Positions 8,838-16,291 of a stretch of DNA of 64,000 nt are shown here, in pieces. This DNA comes from Solimonas sp040754295. Lineage in GTDB: Bacteria > Pseudomonadota > Gammaproteobacteria > Nevskiales > Nevskiaceae. Position 1 is the stretch's first letter. Each line of letters begins with the position of its first letter. A model generated the notes under the pieces. The model was given only the letters and a program-made list of their open reading frames with translations. It ran no database searches and was not told the DNA's origin. Where the stretch lies: NCBI GenBank assembly GCA_040754295.1, contig JBFMCQ010000005.1, positions 1 through 64,000 on the forward strand, given 5' to 3'. Position numbers and translations under genes: made by a program.

Positions 8838-10507
8838 GCGGGCTCCGTTACCGGTGGCGCGGCTGCCAGCGGCAGCGCGAAATGGAAGGTGGCGCCGTGT
8901 CCGGGCTGGCTCTCGGCCCAGACCCGGCCGCCGTGCTTGTCGATGATGCGCTTGACGATGGCGAGGCCGATGCCGGTACCCGGAAATTCGTCGGCGGTGT
9001 GCAGGCGCTGGAACACGCCGAACAGCTTGTGCGCGTAGGCCGGATCGAAGCCGACGCCGTTGTCGCGCACGGCGTACTCGACGCCGTCGCCGTCGCCGGC
9101 GCCGCTCAGCTCGATCCGCGCGGCGTCTCTCGGCGTGGTGAACTTGATGGCATTGGACAGCAGGTTGACCAGCACCTGGCGCAGCATCGCGCGGTCGGCC
9201 TGCGCGGGCGGCAGCGCGCCGACGCACAGCTCGATGCGGCGCTGCCCCGCGGCCGGCAGCAGCTCCGCGAACACCTCGCGCGCCAGTGCGGCGACATCGA
9301 CCTCGACCCGGCTCAGTTCCCCGCGGCCGGCGCGCGAGAACGCCAGGATGTCGTCGATCAGCCGGCCCATGGTCTGCGCGTTGCGCCGTATGGTGCCCAG
9401 CAGGCGCTGGCCTTCGGCGCCGAGCTTGTCCGCGTAATCGTCGACCACGATCTTCGAGAAGCTGTCGACCGCGCGCAGCGGCGCGCGCAGGTCGTGCGAG
9501 ACCGAGTAGGCGAAGCCTTCGAGCTCCTTGTTGGCCGCCTCGAGTTCGGCGGTTCTCTGCGCGACGCGACGCTCCAGCGTGGCGTTGAGGTCGCGCAGTG
9601 CGGCCTCGCCGTGCTTGCGGTCGGTGATGTCGACGGCGAAGGCCGCGATCTCCCCGGACGAGTCCGGCAGGACCGCGTCGGCCAGATAGACCCAGACCCG
9701 GCTGCCGTCGCGGCGCTGGTATTCCTTCTCGTAGGGCGCGCAGCGGCCGGATTCGCGCAGTTCACGCAGGGTGTTCTCGTCGGCCGGCAGCCACTGCGCC
9801 GGCGTCAGCGCGCGCCAGTCGACCCGGCCCTGGAGCAGCTCCTCGCGGTTGCAGCCGACCAGGCGCAGGTAATAGTCGTTGGCTTCCAGGATGGCCCCGT
9901 CGGCCGCGACGATGATCACGCCGACGATGTTGGCGTCGATGAAGGTGCGCAGCCGCGCGTGCTCCCGCTCGCGTGCCGCCTCGGCGCGGCGCAGCTCACT
10001 GAGGTCGGTGACGACGCCGACGATCGCCGGCACGCCGCGTTCGGCGAGGCTGCGCAGCGCCAGGTACACCGGAACGCGCGCGCCGTCCGCGCGCTGCAGG
10101 GTCAGTGACTCGCGGGCCGGGCCGGCCTGCGCGCGCTGCAGCAGCGCCACGATCGCGGCGCCGTCCGCCGCGGCGCTGAAGCGGCCCAGCGGCGCGCCGA
10201 TCACCTGCTCCAGCTTATGCCCGACGAGGTCGGCAAAGCGCTGGTTGCAGTACAGGACCATACCCTCGGGCGACAGCGTGACCGCGCCTTCGCTCATGGT
10301 CTCGACCATCTCGCGGTAGGCCTGGTCGGCGCCTTTGAGCGTAAATATCTGAAGGCCGGCGGTTCCGGGGCGGACCACGGCATCGACGTCGCCGCGCTGG
10401 AAGGCACCCAGGAGTTCGTCGGCCTCGGCCACACGCGCGCGCAGCGCCGCGATCTGGTCCCGCGCCGACGGGTCGCGGCCGGCACGTGCGGCCGGGCGGC
10501 GCTTCAT
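8834..10507 (-). CDS. PAS-domain sensor histidine kinase of the kaiBC operon
   Basis: The 557-residue soluble kinase has a short N-terminal helix (about 15-45), a PAS domain at 65-175, a second PAS with PAC at 185-300, a coiled coil at 300-330, a HisKA helix with the phospho-accepting H338 in SVSHDLRAPL, and a HATPase domain with NLLSNAIKF, DNGVGF and GTGIGLAIV. There are no transmembrane segments. The ELLGAFQRGDVDAVV stretch near the N-terminus occurs in kinases encoded beside kaiBC genes (family knowledge, from memory). Its start overlaps the stop of the preceding kaiB (10504-10507) and its stop overlaps the receiver gene. It is a candidate reader of the KaiBC state, by analogy with cyanobacterial SasA. 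Confidence 0.93.
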   Translation of the reverse strand: MKRRPAARAGRDPSARDQIAALRARVAEADELLGAFQRGDVDAVVRPGTAGLQIFTLKGADQAYREMVETMSEGAVTLSPEGMVLYCNQRFADLVGHKLEQVIGAPLGRFSAAADGAAIVALLQRAQAGPARESLTLQRADGARVPVYLALRSLAERGVPAIVGVVTDLSELRRAEAAREREHARLRTFIDANIVGVIIVAADGAILEANDYYLRLVGCNREELLQGRVDWRALTPAQWLPADENTLRELRESGRCAPYEKEYQRRDGSRVWVYLADAVLPDSSGEIAAFAVDITDRKHGEAALRDLNATLERRVAQRTAELEAANKELEGFAYSVSHDLRAPLRAVDSFSKIVVDDYADKLGAEGQRLLGTIRRNAQTMGRLIDDILAFSRAGRGELSRVEVDVAALAREVFAELLPAAGQRRIELCVGALPPAQADRAMLRQVLVNLLSNAIKFTTPRDAARIELSGAGDGDGVEYAVRDNGVGFDPAYAHKLFGVFQRLHTADEFPGTGIGLAIVKRIIDKHGGRVWAESQPGHGATFHFALPLAAAPPVTEPA

Positions 10508-10854
10508 GGCGGCTTGCCGTCAGCGACCGGCCGCGGCACCAGATCCAGCCCGATCAGCACATGCTCTTCGTTCGAGAGGTCGCCGATCATGCGCCGCAGC
10601 GGCAGCGGCAGCTTCTTGACCAGCATCGGCACCGCGACGATCTCCTGCTCGCGCGCGCGGTCCGGCTGCTGGTACAGGTCCACGACCTCGAGCCGGTAGC
10701 GGCCCTTGAGGTGCTTCTCGCCGATCGCCTTGATGTTGCCGAGGGCGAGGCGCGAGTGCTCGGTCGCGCCGCTGATGTAGAGCACCAGTTCATAGCCGTC
10801 CGCCGGGGCGGCCGGTTTGCCGGCCCTCGCGCTGCGCTTGCCCTTGACGCTCAC
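10504..10854 (-). CDS. kaiB: KaiB-like protein, copy 1 (promoter-distal)
   Basis: The 116-residue protein has a basic Ala-rich N-terminal extension of about 20 residues followed by a full KaiB domain. YELVLYISGATEHS aligns with the first strand of cyanobacterial KaiB, and LPLPLRRMIGDLS and HVLIGLDLV align with its C-terminal half, the part that refolds to the thioredoxin-like fold when it binds KaiC. The GTG start at 10854 overlaps the stop of the other kaiB (GTGA). It differs clearly from its neighbour, so it is not a recent tandem copy. In KaiA-less systems the partner is presumably KaiC. Confidence 0.93.
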   Translation of the reverse strand: MSVKGKRSARAGKPAAPADGYELVLYISGATEHSRLALGNIKAIGEKHLKGRYRLEVVDLYQQPDRAREQEIVAVPMLVKKLPLPLRRMIGDLSNEEHVLIGLDLVPRPVADGKPP

Positions 10855-11222
10855 GGCTGCACCTCCGCAGCATCGCTCGCGGTCGTCGGGGCGGGACGCA
10901 GTTGCAGCCCGACCAGCGTGCGCTCGGTGTCGGACAGGTCGCCGATGATCTTGCGGATCGGCACCGGCAGCCGGCGCACCAGCGTCGGGATCGCGACGAT
11001 CTGGTCGTCGCGCGACAGTTGCGGATGGATCAGCAGGTCGATCACCTCGATGCGGTACTTGCCCGGCAGGTGCTCGTCGCAGATCTTCTTCAGGTTGGCG
11101 ATGGCGGCCAGCGAGCGCGGCGTCTGCCCGGCGACGTACAGGCGCAGGTCCCATTCGTGGCTGCGCGCCGGTCGGGCGCGGGCCGTGGCTTTGGCTGGCG
11201 CGGCTGGCTTGCGCGCGCTCAT
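10851..11222 (-). CDS. kaiB: KaiB-like protein, copy 2 (promoter-proximal)
   Basis: This 123-residue KaiB is the closer match to the cyanobacterial protein. WDLRLYVAGQTPRS, KYRIEVIDLL, HPQLSRDDQIVAIPTL and VPIRKIIGDLSD follow the Synechococcus pattern almost residue for residue. It has a basic N-terminal extension of about 22 residues and a short tail. The ATG overlaps the kaiC stop (11219-11222), so translation is coupled to KaiC. Having two diverged KaiB proteins allows different KaiC complexes or competition, but that is inference. Confidence 0.95.
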   Translation of the reverse strand: MSARKPAAPAKATARARPARSHEWDLRLYVAGQTPRSLAAIANLKKICDEHLPGKYRIEVIDLLIHPQLSRDDQIVAIPTLVRRLPVPIRKIIGDLSDTERTLVGLQLRPAPTTASDAAEVQP

Positions 11223-12970
11223 CGCCGCGCTCCGCCGTTGGCGCGGTGCCGGCGCGCGGCGGCCGGCGCCTCGCGCCCCGCGGCCAGGGCGCGCCGCGTC
11301 GACAGGCGGAGGTCCTGGCGCGCGCTCTCCTGCGCGATCGTCTGTTCGAGCGTGTGCGCCTCCGCCGCATAGGCTGCCTGCAGCTCGGCGACGCGCGCCT
11401 GCAGCGCCTTGTGCTTCTGCGCCAGTTCGTCGCGGCGGCGGGCGATCTCCTGGCGGGAGTTCTGGGCAGCGATGCGATCCTCGGCCAGCTGCGCGGTGCG
11501 CGCGGCGCCGACGAGGACACCCTGCGGCCCCACCACGACTTCCTCGAGCTTCAGCCCGTGATCGGTGATCAGCAGTTCGCGGATCTGGTTGGAGTGCTGC
11601 ATGCCGCGTGACTTGAGAATCTGCAGGCCGCGGGTGCGCTCGCCGGCCTGCTCCAGGCTGCGCAGCAGGATCCAGCTGTCGATCAGCGAGGAGATGCCGA
11701 CGCTGGTCTGCTCGACCGGCGCGCCGCCCGCAGTCAGGCTGGTGAACAGCGCGGTGATCTGCCGCGCCTTGAGCAGGTCGATCAGGCGCATCAGCATCGC
11801 GCGCGCGTCCAGCGGCGTGCCCGCCGAGTCGAAGCTCGACACCGGGTCGAGCACGACCAGGCGCGGCTTCAACTCGTCGATGCGCCGCAGCATCGTGCTG
11901 ATGTGCACTTCCAGACCGAAGGTCGCGGGCCGCGCGGCGTGGTAGTGCAGCAGTCCGCTTTTCGACCACTTGCCGAGGTCGAGGCCGATCGAGCGCATAT
12001 TGCGCTCGAACTGCGCCGCCGATTCCTCGAAGGCGAAGTACAGGCAGCGCTCGCCGCGCCGGCAGCCGGCGTCGACGAAATGCGCGGCCAGGCTCGACTT
12101 GCCGGTGCCGGCGCTGCCGGACACCATCACCGTGCTGCCGCGGAAGTAGCCACCGCCGCGGAACAGCGCGTCGAGCGAGGCGATGCCGGTCGGGACGACG
12201 CCGGTCGGCGCGGCGTATTCGAGCGTGATGTCGGTGATCGGCAGGACGACGAAGCCGCGGTCCTCGATCAGGAACGGATACTCGTTGGTGCCGTGCAGCG
12301 CGCCGCGGTACTTGACGATGCGCAGCCGGCGCGTCGCGATCTGCTCGGTGACCCTCTGGTCGAGCAGGATCACGCAGTCGGAGACGTATTCCTCGAGGCC
12401 GTGGCGGGTGAGGCTGCCGTCGCCGCGCTCGCCGGTGACGAGGGTGGTGACGCCGCGGTCGCGCAGCCAGGCGAACAGCCGCCGCAGCTCCGCGCGCAGG
12501 ATGCCGAGGTTGGACAGGGCGGCGAACAGCACCTCGATGGTGTCGAGCACCACGCGCTTGGCGTGCACCGCGTCGATCGCCGCGCCCAGGCGCAGGAACA
12601 GCCCGTCGAGGTTGTATTCGCCGGTTTCCAGGATCTCGCTGCGGTCGATCTGGACCTGGTCGATGATGAGCTTCCTGCGCGCGACCAGCTCCTGGATGGC
12701 GAAGCCGAGCGAGCGCGTGTTGGCGTCGAGATCGGCGGGGCGCTCCTCGAACGACACGAACACGCCGTTCTCGCCGTACTCGCGCGCGCCGCGCACCAGG
12801 AACTCCATGCCCAGCAGCGTCTTGCCGCTGCCGGCGCCGCCGCAGACCAGCGTCGGCCGGCCCTGCGGCAGGCCGCCGCGGGTGATCTGGTCGAGGCCGT
12901 GGATGCCGGTCGGACACTTGGGCAGCTGGCCGGCCGGGGGGGCTGGGGCTGCGCGCGGCGTTCTGCTCAT
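11219..12970 (-). CDS. kaiC: KaiC-like clock ATPase/autokinase
   Basis: The 583-residue protein has two RecA-like domains. The CI domain has Walker A GGAGSGKT at 44-51 and catalytic E75/E76; the CII domain has GSAGTGKS at 285-292 and E315/E316. Aligning to Synechococcus KaiC places T422, S427 and S428 at the T426, S431 and T432 phosphosite positions, so the pair is Ser-Ser. After about residue 490 the usual C-terminal A-loop and KaiA-binding tail is replaced by an Ala/Glu/Arg-rich stretch of about 90 residues that looks coiled-coil. MSRTPRA was chosen because a GGAG lies upstream and the longer frame reads as junk. It is the first gene of a six-gene operon. Confidence 0.95.
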   Translation of the reverse strand: MSRTPRAAPAPPAGQLPKCPTGIHGLDQITRGGLPQGRPTLVCGGAGSGKTLLGMEFLVRGAREYGENGVFVSFEERPADLDANTRSLGFAIQELVARRKLIIDQVQIDRSEILETGEYNLDGLFLRLGAAIDAVHAKRVVLDTIEVLFAALSNLGILRAELRRLFAWLRDRGVTTLVTGERGDGSLTRHGLEEYVSDCVILLDQRVTEQIATRRLRIVKYRGALHGTNEYPFLIEDRGFVVLPITDITLEYAAPTGVVPTGIASLDALFRGGGYFRGSTVMVSGSAGTGKSSLAAHFVDAGCRRGERCLYFAFEESAAQFERNMRSIGLDLGKWSKSGLLHYHAARPATFGLEVHISTMLRRIDELKPRLVVLDPVSSFDSAGTPLDARAMLMRLIDLLKARQITALFTSLTAGGAPVEQTSVGISSLIDSWILLRSLEQAGERTRGLQILKSRGMQHSNQIRELLITDHGLKLEEVVVGPQGVLVGAARTAQLAEDRIAAQNSRQEIARRRDELAQKHKALQARVAELQAAYAAEAHTLEQTIAQESARQDLRLSTRRALAAGREAPAAARRHRANGGARR

Positions 12971-13050
12971 CTGTGGCCTCCGATCGCCCGCGCCTGGACG
13001 GCGAGCGCGCTGCTGTGGGGTCCACGATAGGCCTTTCCTGCGCGGCCGCA

Positions 13051-13064
13051 TTGATGCAGATCAT
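13051..13064 (-). promoter_or_regulatory. FNR/Anr-type box upstream of kaiC
   Basis: TTGATGCAGATCAT matches the FNR consensus TTGAT-N4-ATCAA at 9 of 10 defined positions. Its centre is about 87 nt upstream of the kaiC start. For a class II activator site centred at -41.5, transcription would start near 13016 with a leader of about 45 nt. No clear -35/-10 pair was found by eye. Confidence 0.5.
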
Positions 13065-13115
13065 CGGCCGGAACGGTTCGTGGACACGGCAAGGCCAGCG
13101 GACCTTCCGCCCCAT

Positions 13116-13177
13116 GCCTCGGTGGCCCCGGCGAGCCGGAAATCATTCACCGCGACAACCTGGTGCTGAGCGGCTAG
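13116..13177 (+). pseudogene. Displaced 3' end of proB (right copy of direct repeat)
   Basis: Codons 13118-13177 read LGGPGEPEIIHRDNLVLSG and stop, the C-terminus of glutamate 5-kinase, but no proB sequence precedes them. The 57-bp core at 13116-13172 matches 4220-4276 at 52 of 57 positions. This looks like the original end of proB cut off when the Kai segment entered. What follows leads on to rpsT and murJ, the normal downstream neighbours of proB. Confidence 0.85.
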
Positions 13178-13189
13178 GACCGCAAACGA

Positions 13190-13213
13190 ATCGGGGCCCT
13201 TGCGGCCCCCGAT
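13190..13213. terminator. Hairpin between the proB remnant and the TonB-receptor remnant
   Basis: ATCGGGG and CCCCGAT form a perfect 7-bp stem that can extend through further GC pairs. No strong T run follows on either side. It lies just after the displaced proB end and just before the convergent TonB-receptor remnant, so it is a plausible old bidirectional terminator. The live proB at 4281 has no comparable hairpin after it. Confidence 0.45.
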
Positions 13214-13227
13214 GCTGCGATACCGCG

Positions 13228-14245
13228 TCAGAACCGCTGGATGATCCGTGCGTACGGCATGCGCCCGACGGGGTCGTAGAGCGTCTGGTCGTAGTACGGG
13301 CTGGTGAGATTGAAGTTGGTCGAGACGCCACGATCGAAGAGGTCGCGCACGCCGACGATCAGGGAGCCGTTCCACGGCGTTTCCCAGTTGATCTGCACGT
13401 CGTGCACCGTGTTGGACGCGACGTGACCCGCCTGCTGCAGCTCGCTGCAAGGTGAGCTCGGTGGTGTCGGCCGCGAACTGGGTGAAATCGAAGCCGCACA
13501 TCGCGGCGCCCTGGATGCCGGTGAAGTTGCCGACGTCGTCGACCAGGCGGTAGTAGCGGAGATTCTCCTGGCAGCCGGCGTCCGGTGCCTCGAGCGTGTC
13601 GCTGAAGTCGGCATTGAGGATGGTGTTGCCGAAGCCGCTGATGCCGGCGTTCTGCGGGCCGAGCTGGCCGCGCGAGTAGTCGCGGTCGCACAGGAAAATC
13701 GCCTTCTTGTTGGTATACGACGCGCCGAAGAGCATGCGGCTGTCACCGGTCGAGATGCCGGCGACGATCGAGGCGTCCTCCTCCTCGGCACTGGCGGCTT
13801 CCGGGCGGCCGAGGCCGGCGGTGGTCTCGACGCCGGAGAAGTCCTTGCGCAGGATGACGTTGATGACGCCGCCGATCGCATCCGAGCCGTAGACCGCGGA
13901 CGCACCGTCGGACAGCACTTCGATGCGCTCGACGGCAGCGAGCGGGATCGTGTTGAGGTCGACGCCGGAGTCTTGCAGTGACGGCGAGGTGGCGACGCGG
14001 CGGCCGTCGACGAGGACCAGCGTGCGGTTCGAGCCCAGACCGCGCAGCGCGGCCACCGACCGGCCCTGACCGCTGCTGCCGGAGATCGATGTGAACGAGC
14101 CGAAGCTGTTGAACGTGGACGAGCGCAGCGCGTCGGCGACCGAGATCTTGCCGGTGGCGGCGATGTCCTAGCGGCTGATGACCGTGACCGGCAGCGCGCC
14201 TTCCATCGCGGCGCGGCTCAGGCGCGAGCCGGTGACCTCGATGGG
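13228..14245 (-). pseudogene. TonB-dependent outer-membrane receptor, decayed remnant
   Basis: The minus strand carries a plug domain (IEVTGSRLSR, then LRGLGSNRTLVLVDGRRV, YGSDAIGGVINVILRKDF) and the start of a barrel. Near 13440 the reading frame changes and continues directly into a barrel C-terminus ending RMPYARIIQRF. Damage is multiple: no signal peptide or TonB box, an in-frame TAG at 14168-14170 after VTVISR where an acidic residue is usual, a large internal deletion, and a frameshift at the deletion joint. Only about 340 of an expected 800-1000 residues remain. It is not functional. Confidence 0.85.
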
Positions 14246-14250
14246 GCAAC

Positions 14251-14276
14251 AAAAAAGCGGGCCGCAGCCCGCTTTT
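14251..14276 (-). terminator. Intrinsic terminator of rpsT
   Basis: On the minus strand AAAAGCGGGC and GCCCGCTTTTTT form a strong stem ending in a T run, 45 nt after the rpsT stop. The TonB-receptor remnant begins immediately beyond it, so this marks the edge of the housekeeping block. Confidence 0.9.
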
Positions 14277-14320
14277 CGTATGCTTGTCGCGGCCGGTGTC
14301 GGCCGCGTCTGCGCCAGGAA

Positions 14321-14584
14321 TTACGCCAGCGCTTTGATCTTCGCAGCCAGTCGCGCCTTGTGCCGCGCGGCCTTGTTCTTGTGGATCATGCCCTTCGTGG
14401 CATAGCGGTCGATCACCGGCACCATCTCGTTGAACGCGGCGAGGGCGGCGGTCTTGTCTTTGGCGTCGACGGCCTTGACGACTTTCTTGATCGTGGTGCG
14501 CACCATCGAGCGCTGCGCGACGTTGCGCGTGCGGCGCTTTTCAGCTTGACGGGCGCGCTTCTTTGCGCTGGCGATATTGGCCAA
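14321..14584 (-). CDS. rpsT: 30S ribosomal protein S20
   Basis: The 87-residue protein starts MANIASAKKRARQAEKRRTRN, the S20 signature, and is Lys/Arg-rich as expected for a 16S rRNA binder. The start codon is TTG, preceded by CAGGAG at a good distance. E. coli rpsT also starts with UUG, and the weak codon is part of S20 translational autoregulation there, so the same control is likely here. It is transcribed alone, divergent from murJ, with its own promoter and terminator. Confidence 0.96.
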   Translation of the reverse strand: MANIASAKKRARQAEKRRTRNVAQRSMVRTTIKKVVKAVDAKDKTAALAAFNEMVPVIDRYATKGMIHKNKAARHKARLAAKIKALA

Positions 14585-14640
14585 GGGAAAACTCCTGCAA
14601 TCCGGGCCGATCGCCCGTCGGGTCATTCGAAAGGGCGCGG

Positions 14641-14669
14641 AGTATGGGCAGGCCCTGCGCTTTTGTCAA
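14641..14669 (-). promoter_or_regulatory. Sigma-70 promoter for rpsT
   Basis: On the minus strand a perfect TTGACA (14664-14669) is followed after 17 bp by CATACT (14641-14646). The start point would be near 14634, giving a leader of about 50 nt ahead of the UUG start codon. Confidence 0.85.
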
Positions 14670-14737
14670 TCGGCGCGCAACCGCGAAGCGGCTGAAAAGC
14701 CACGCCTTTCCGGCGATGAAGATAAACTTCGCCGCCT

Positions 14738-16291
14738 ATGTCCGCATCCCTGCTGAGATCTTCGGGCGTCGTTGGCGCGATGACGCTGGTTTCGCGCGTG
14801 CTCGGCTTCGTCCGCGACGTGCTGTTCGCGACCGCTTTCGGGGCCGGCGCGGCGATGGATGCCTTCCTGATCGCGCTGAAAATCCCGAACTTTGGCCGGC
14901 GCATGTTCGCCGAAGGTGCGTTCTCGCAGGCCTTCGTGCCGGTGCTGACCGAGACCAAGACGACCGGCACGCACGACGAGGCGCGCGATCTGGTTGCGGT
15001 GGTCATGGGCACGCTCGCCGGCGTGCTGTCGCTGATCACGGTGGCCGGCTGCCTCGCGGCGCCGCTGCTGATCTGGATCTTCGCGCCGGGATTCGGCGCG
15101 GACCCGGACAAGCACGCGCTGGGCGTCGACCTGCTGCGCTGGACCTTTCCGTACCTGATGTTCATCTCGCTGACGGCGATGGCCTCCGGCGTGCTCAACA
15201 GCTACGGCCGCTTCGCGGTGCCGGCGTTCACGCCGGTGATTCTCAACATCTGCCTGATCGCCGCCGCGTTCATCGACGCCGGCGCGGTGCAGCTGCTGGC
15301 GTACGCGGTGTTCGCCGCCGGCATCCTGCAGTTCGCGTTCCAGCTGCCGCTGCTGGCGCGCCTGCGCCTGCTGCCGCGACCGCGCTGGGGCTGGCGCGAC
15401 CTGCGCGTGCGGCGCATCGTCGGCCTGATGATCCCGGTGATGATCGGCTCCTCGGTCGCGCAGATCAGCCTGCTGCTCGACTCGGCGCTGGCGAGCTTGC
15501 TCGGTGACGGTTCCGTGAGCTGGCTCTATTACGCCGACCGCCTGATGGAGTTTCCGCTCGGCATCTTCAGCATCGCGCTGGGCACGGTGATCCTGCCGGC
15601 GCTCTCGGCGCAGCACGCGACGCGCTCGGTCGATGCGTTCTCACAAACGCTCGACTGGGGTCTGCGCACGATGCTCGTGATCGGCGCGCCGGCGGCGCTG
15701 GGGCTGATTCTGTTCGCCGGCCCGCTGGTGGCGACGCTGTTCGGGCACGGCCAGTTCGATGCGCGCGACGTGCGCATGACCATGTACGCGCTGTGGGCCT
15801 ATGGTGCCGGTTTCATCGGCTTTTCGCTGGTCAAGCTGCTCGTTCCGGGTTTCTACGCGCGCCAGGAGACGCGGCTGCCGGTACGCTACAGCATCATTTC
15901 GTTCTGCTGCGGCATGGCGCTCAGTCTCACCGTGTTCACCTGCGCGAAGCTCTTCGAGCTGCCGGCTGCGCACGCCGGGCTGGCCGCGGCGACGTCCGCT
16001 TCGGCGTGGATCAACGCGCTGCTGCTGTTGCGCCGGCTGCGTCGCGACGGCGCCTACCGGCCGCAGCCCGGCTGGCGCGCGTTTGGCCTGCGCCTGCTCG
16101 CCGGCAACGTCGCGCTCGCGGCCGCGGTACTCCTGCTCGCCGGCCCGCTGGAGCCCTGGCTGGCAGCGGGCCTTAGCGCGCGCGCGACCGATGTCGCGAT
16201 CGTCGTCGGCGCAGCGGCGGCGGTGTACTTTGGCAGTCTGTGGCTGGCCGGCCTGCGGCCCGCCCACTTCCGCCGCAGCGAGGCGCACTGA
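14738..16291 (+). CDS. murJ: Lipid II flippase MurJ
   Basis: The 517-residue polytopic protein of the MOP exporter superfamily moves lipid II across the inner membrane for peptidoglycan synthesis. It opens with LLRSSGVVGAMTLVSRVLGFVRD, the family N-terminus, and has about 14 hydrophobic segments, with the conserved NSYGRFAVPAFTP and YYADRLMEFPLGIFSIALGT stretches. Length is normal. Its TGA shares one base with the ribF ATG. The order murJ-ribF-ileS-lspA-ispH is conserved in Pseudomonas and relatives. Confidence 0.96.
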   Translation: MSASLLRSSGVVGAMTLVSRVLGFVRDVLFATAFGAGAAMDAFLIALKIPNFGRRMFAEGAFSQAFVPVLTETKTTGTHDEARDLVAVVMGTLAGVLSLITVAGCLAAPLLIWIFAPGFGADPDKHALGVDLLRWTFPYLMFISLTAMASGVLNSYGRFAVPAFTPVILNICLIAAAFIDAGAVQLLAYAVFAAGILQFAFQLPLLARLRLLPRPRWGWRDLRVRRIVGLMIPVMIGSSVAQISLLLDSALASLLGDGSVSWLYYADRLMEFPLGIFSIALGTVILPALSAQHATRSVDAFSQTLDWGLRTMLVIGAPAALGLILFAGPLVATLFGHGQFDARDVRMTMYALWAYGAGFIGFSLVKLLVPGFYARQETRLPVRYSIISFCCGMALSLTVFTCAKLFELPAAHAGLAAATSASAWINALLLLRRLRRDGAYRPQPGWRAFGLRLLAGNVALAAAVLLLAGPLEPWLAAGLSARATDVAIVVGAAAAVYFGSLWLAGLRPAHFRRSEAH

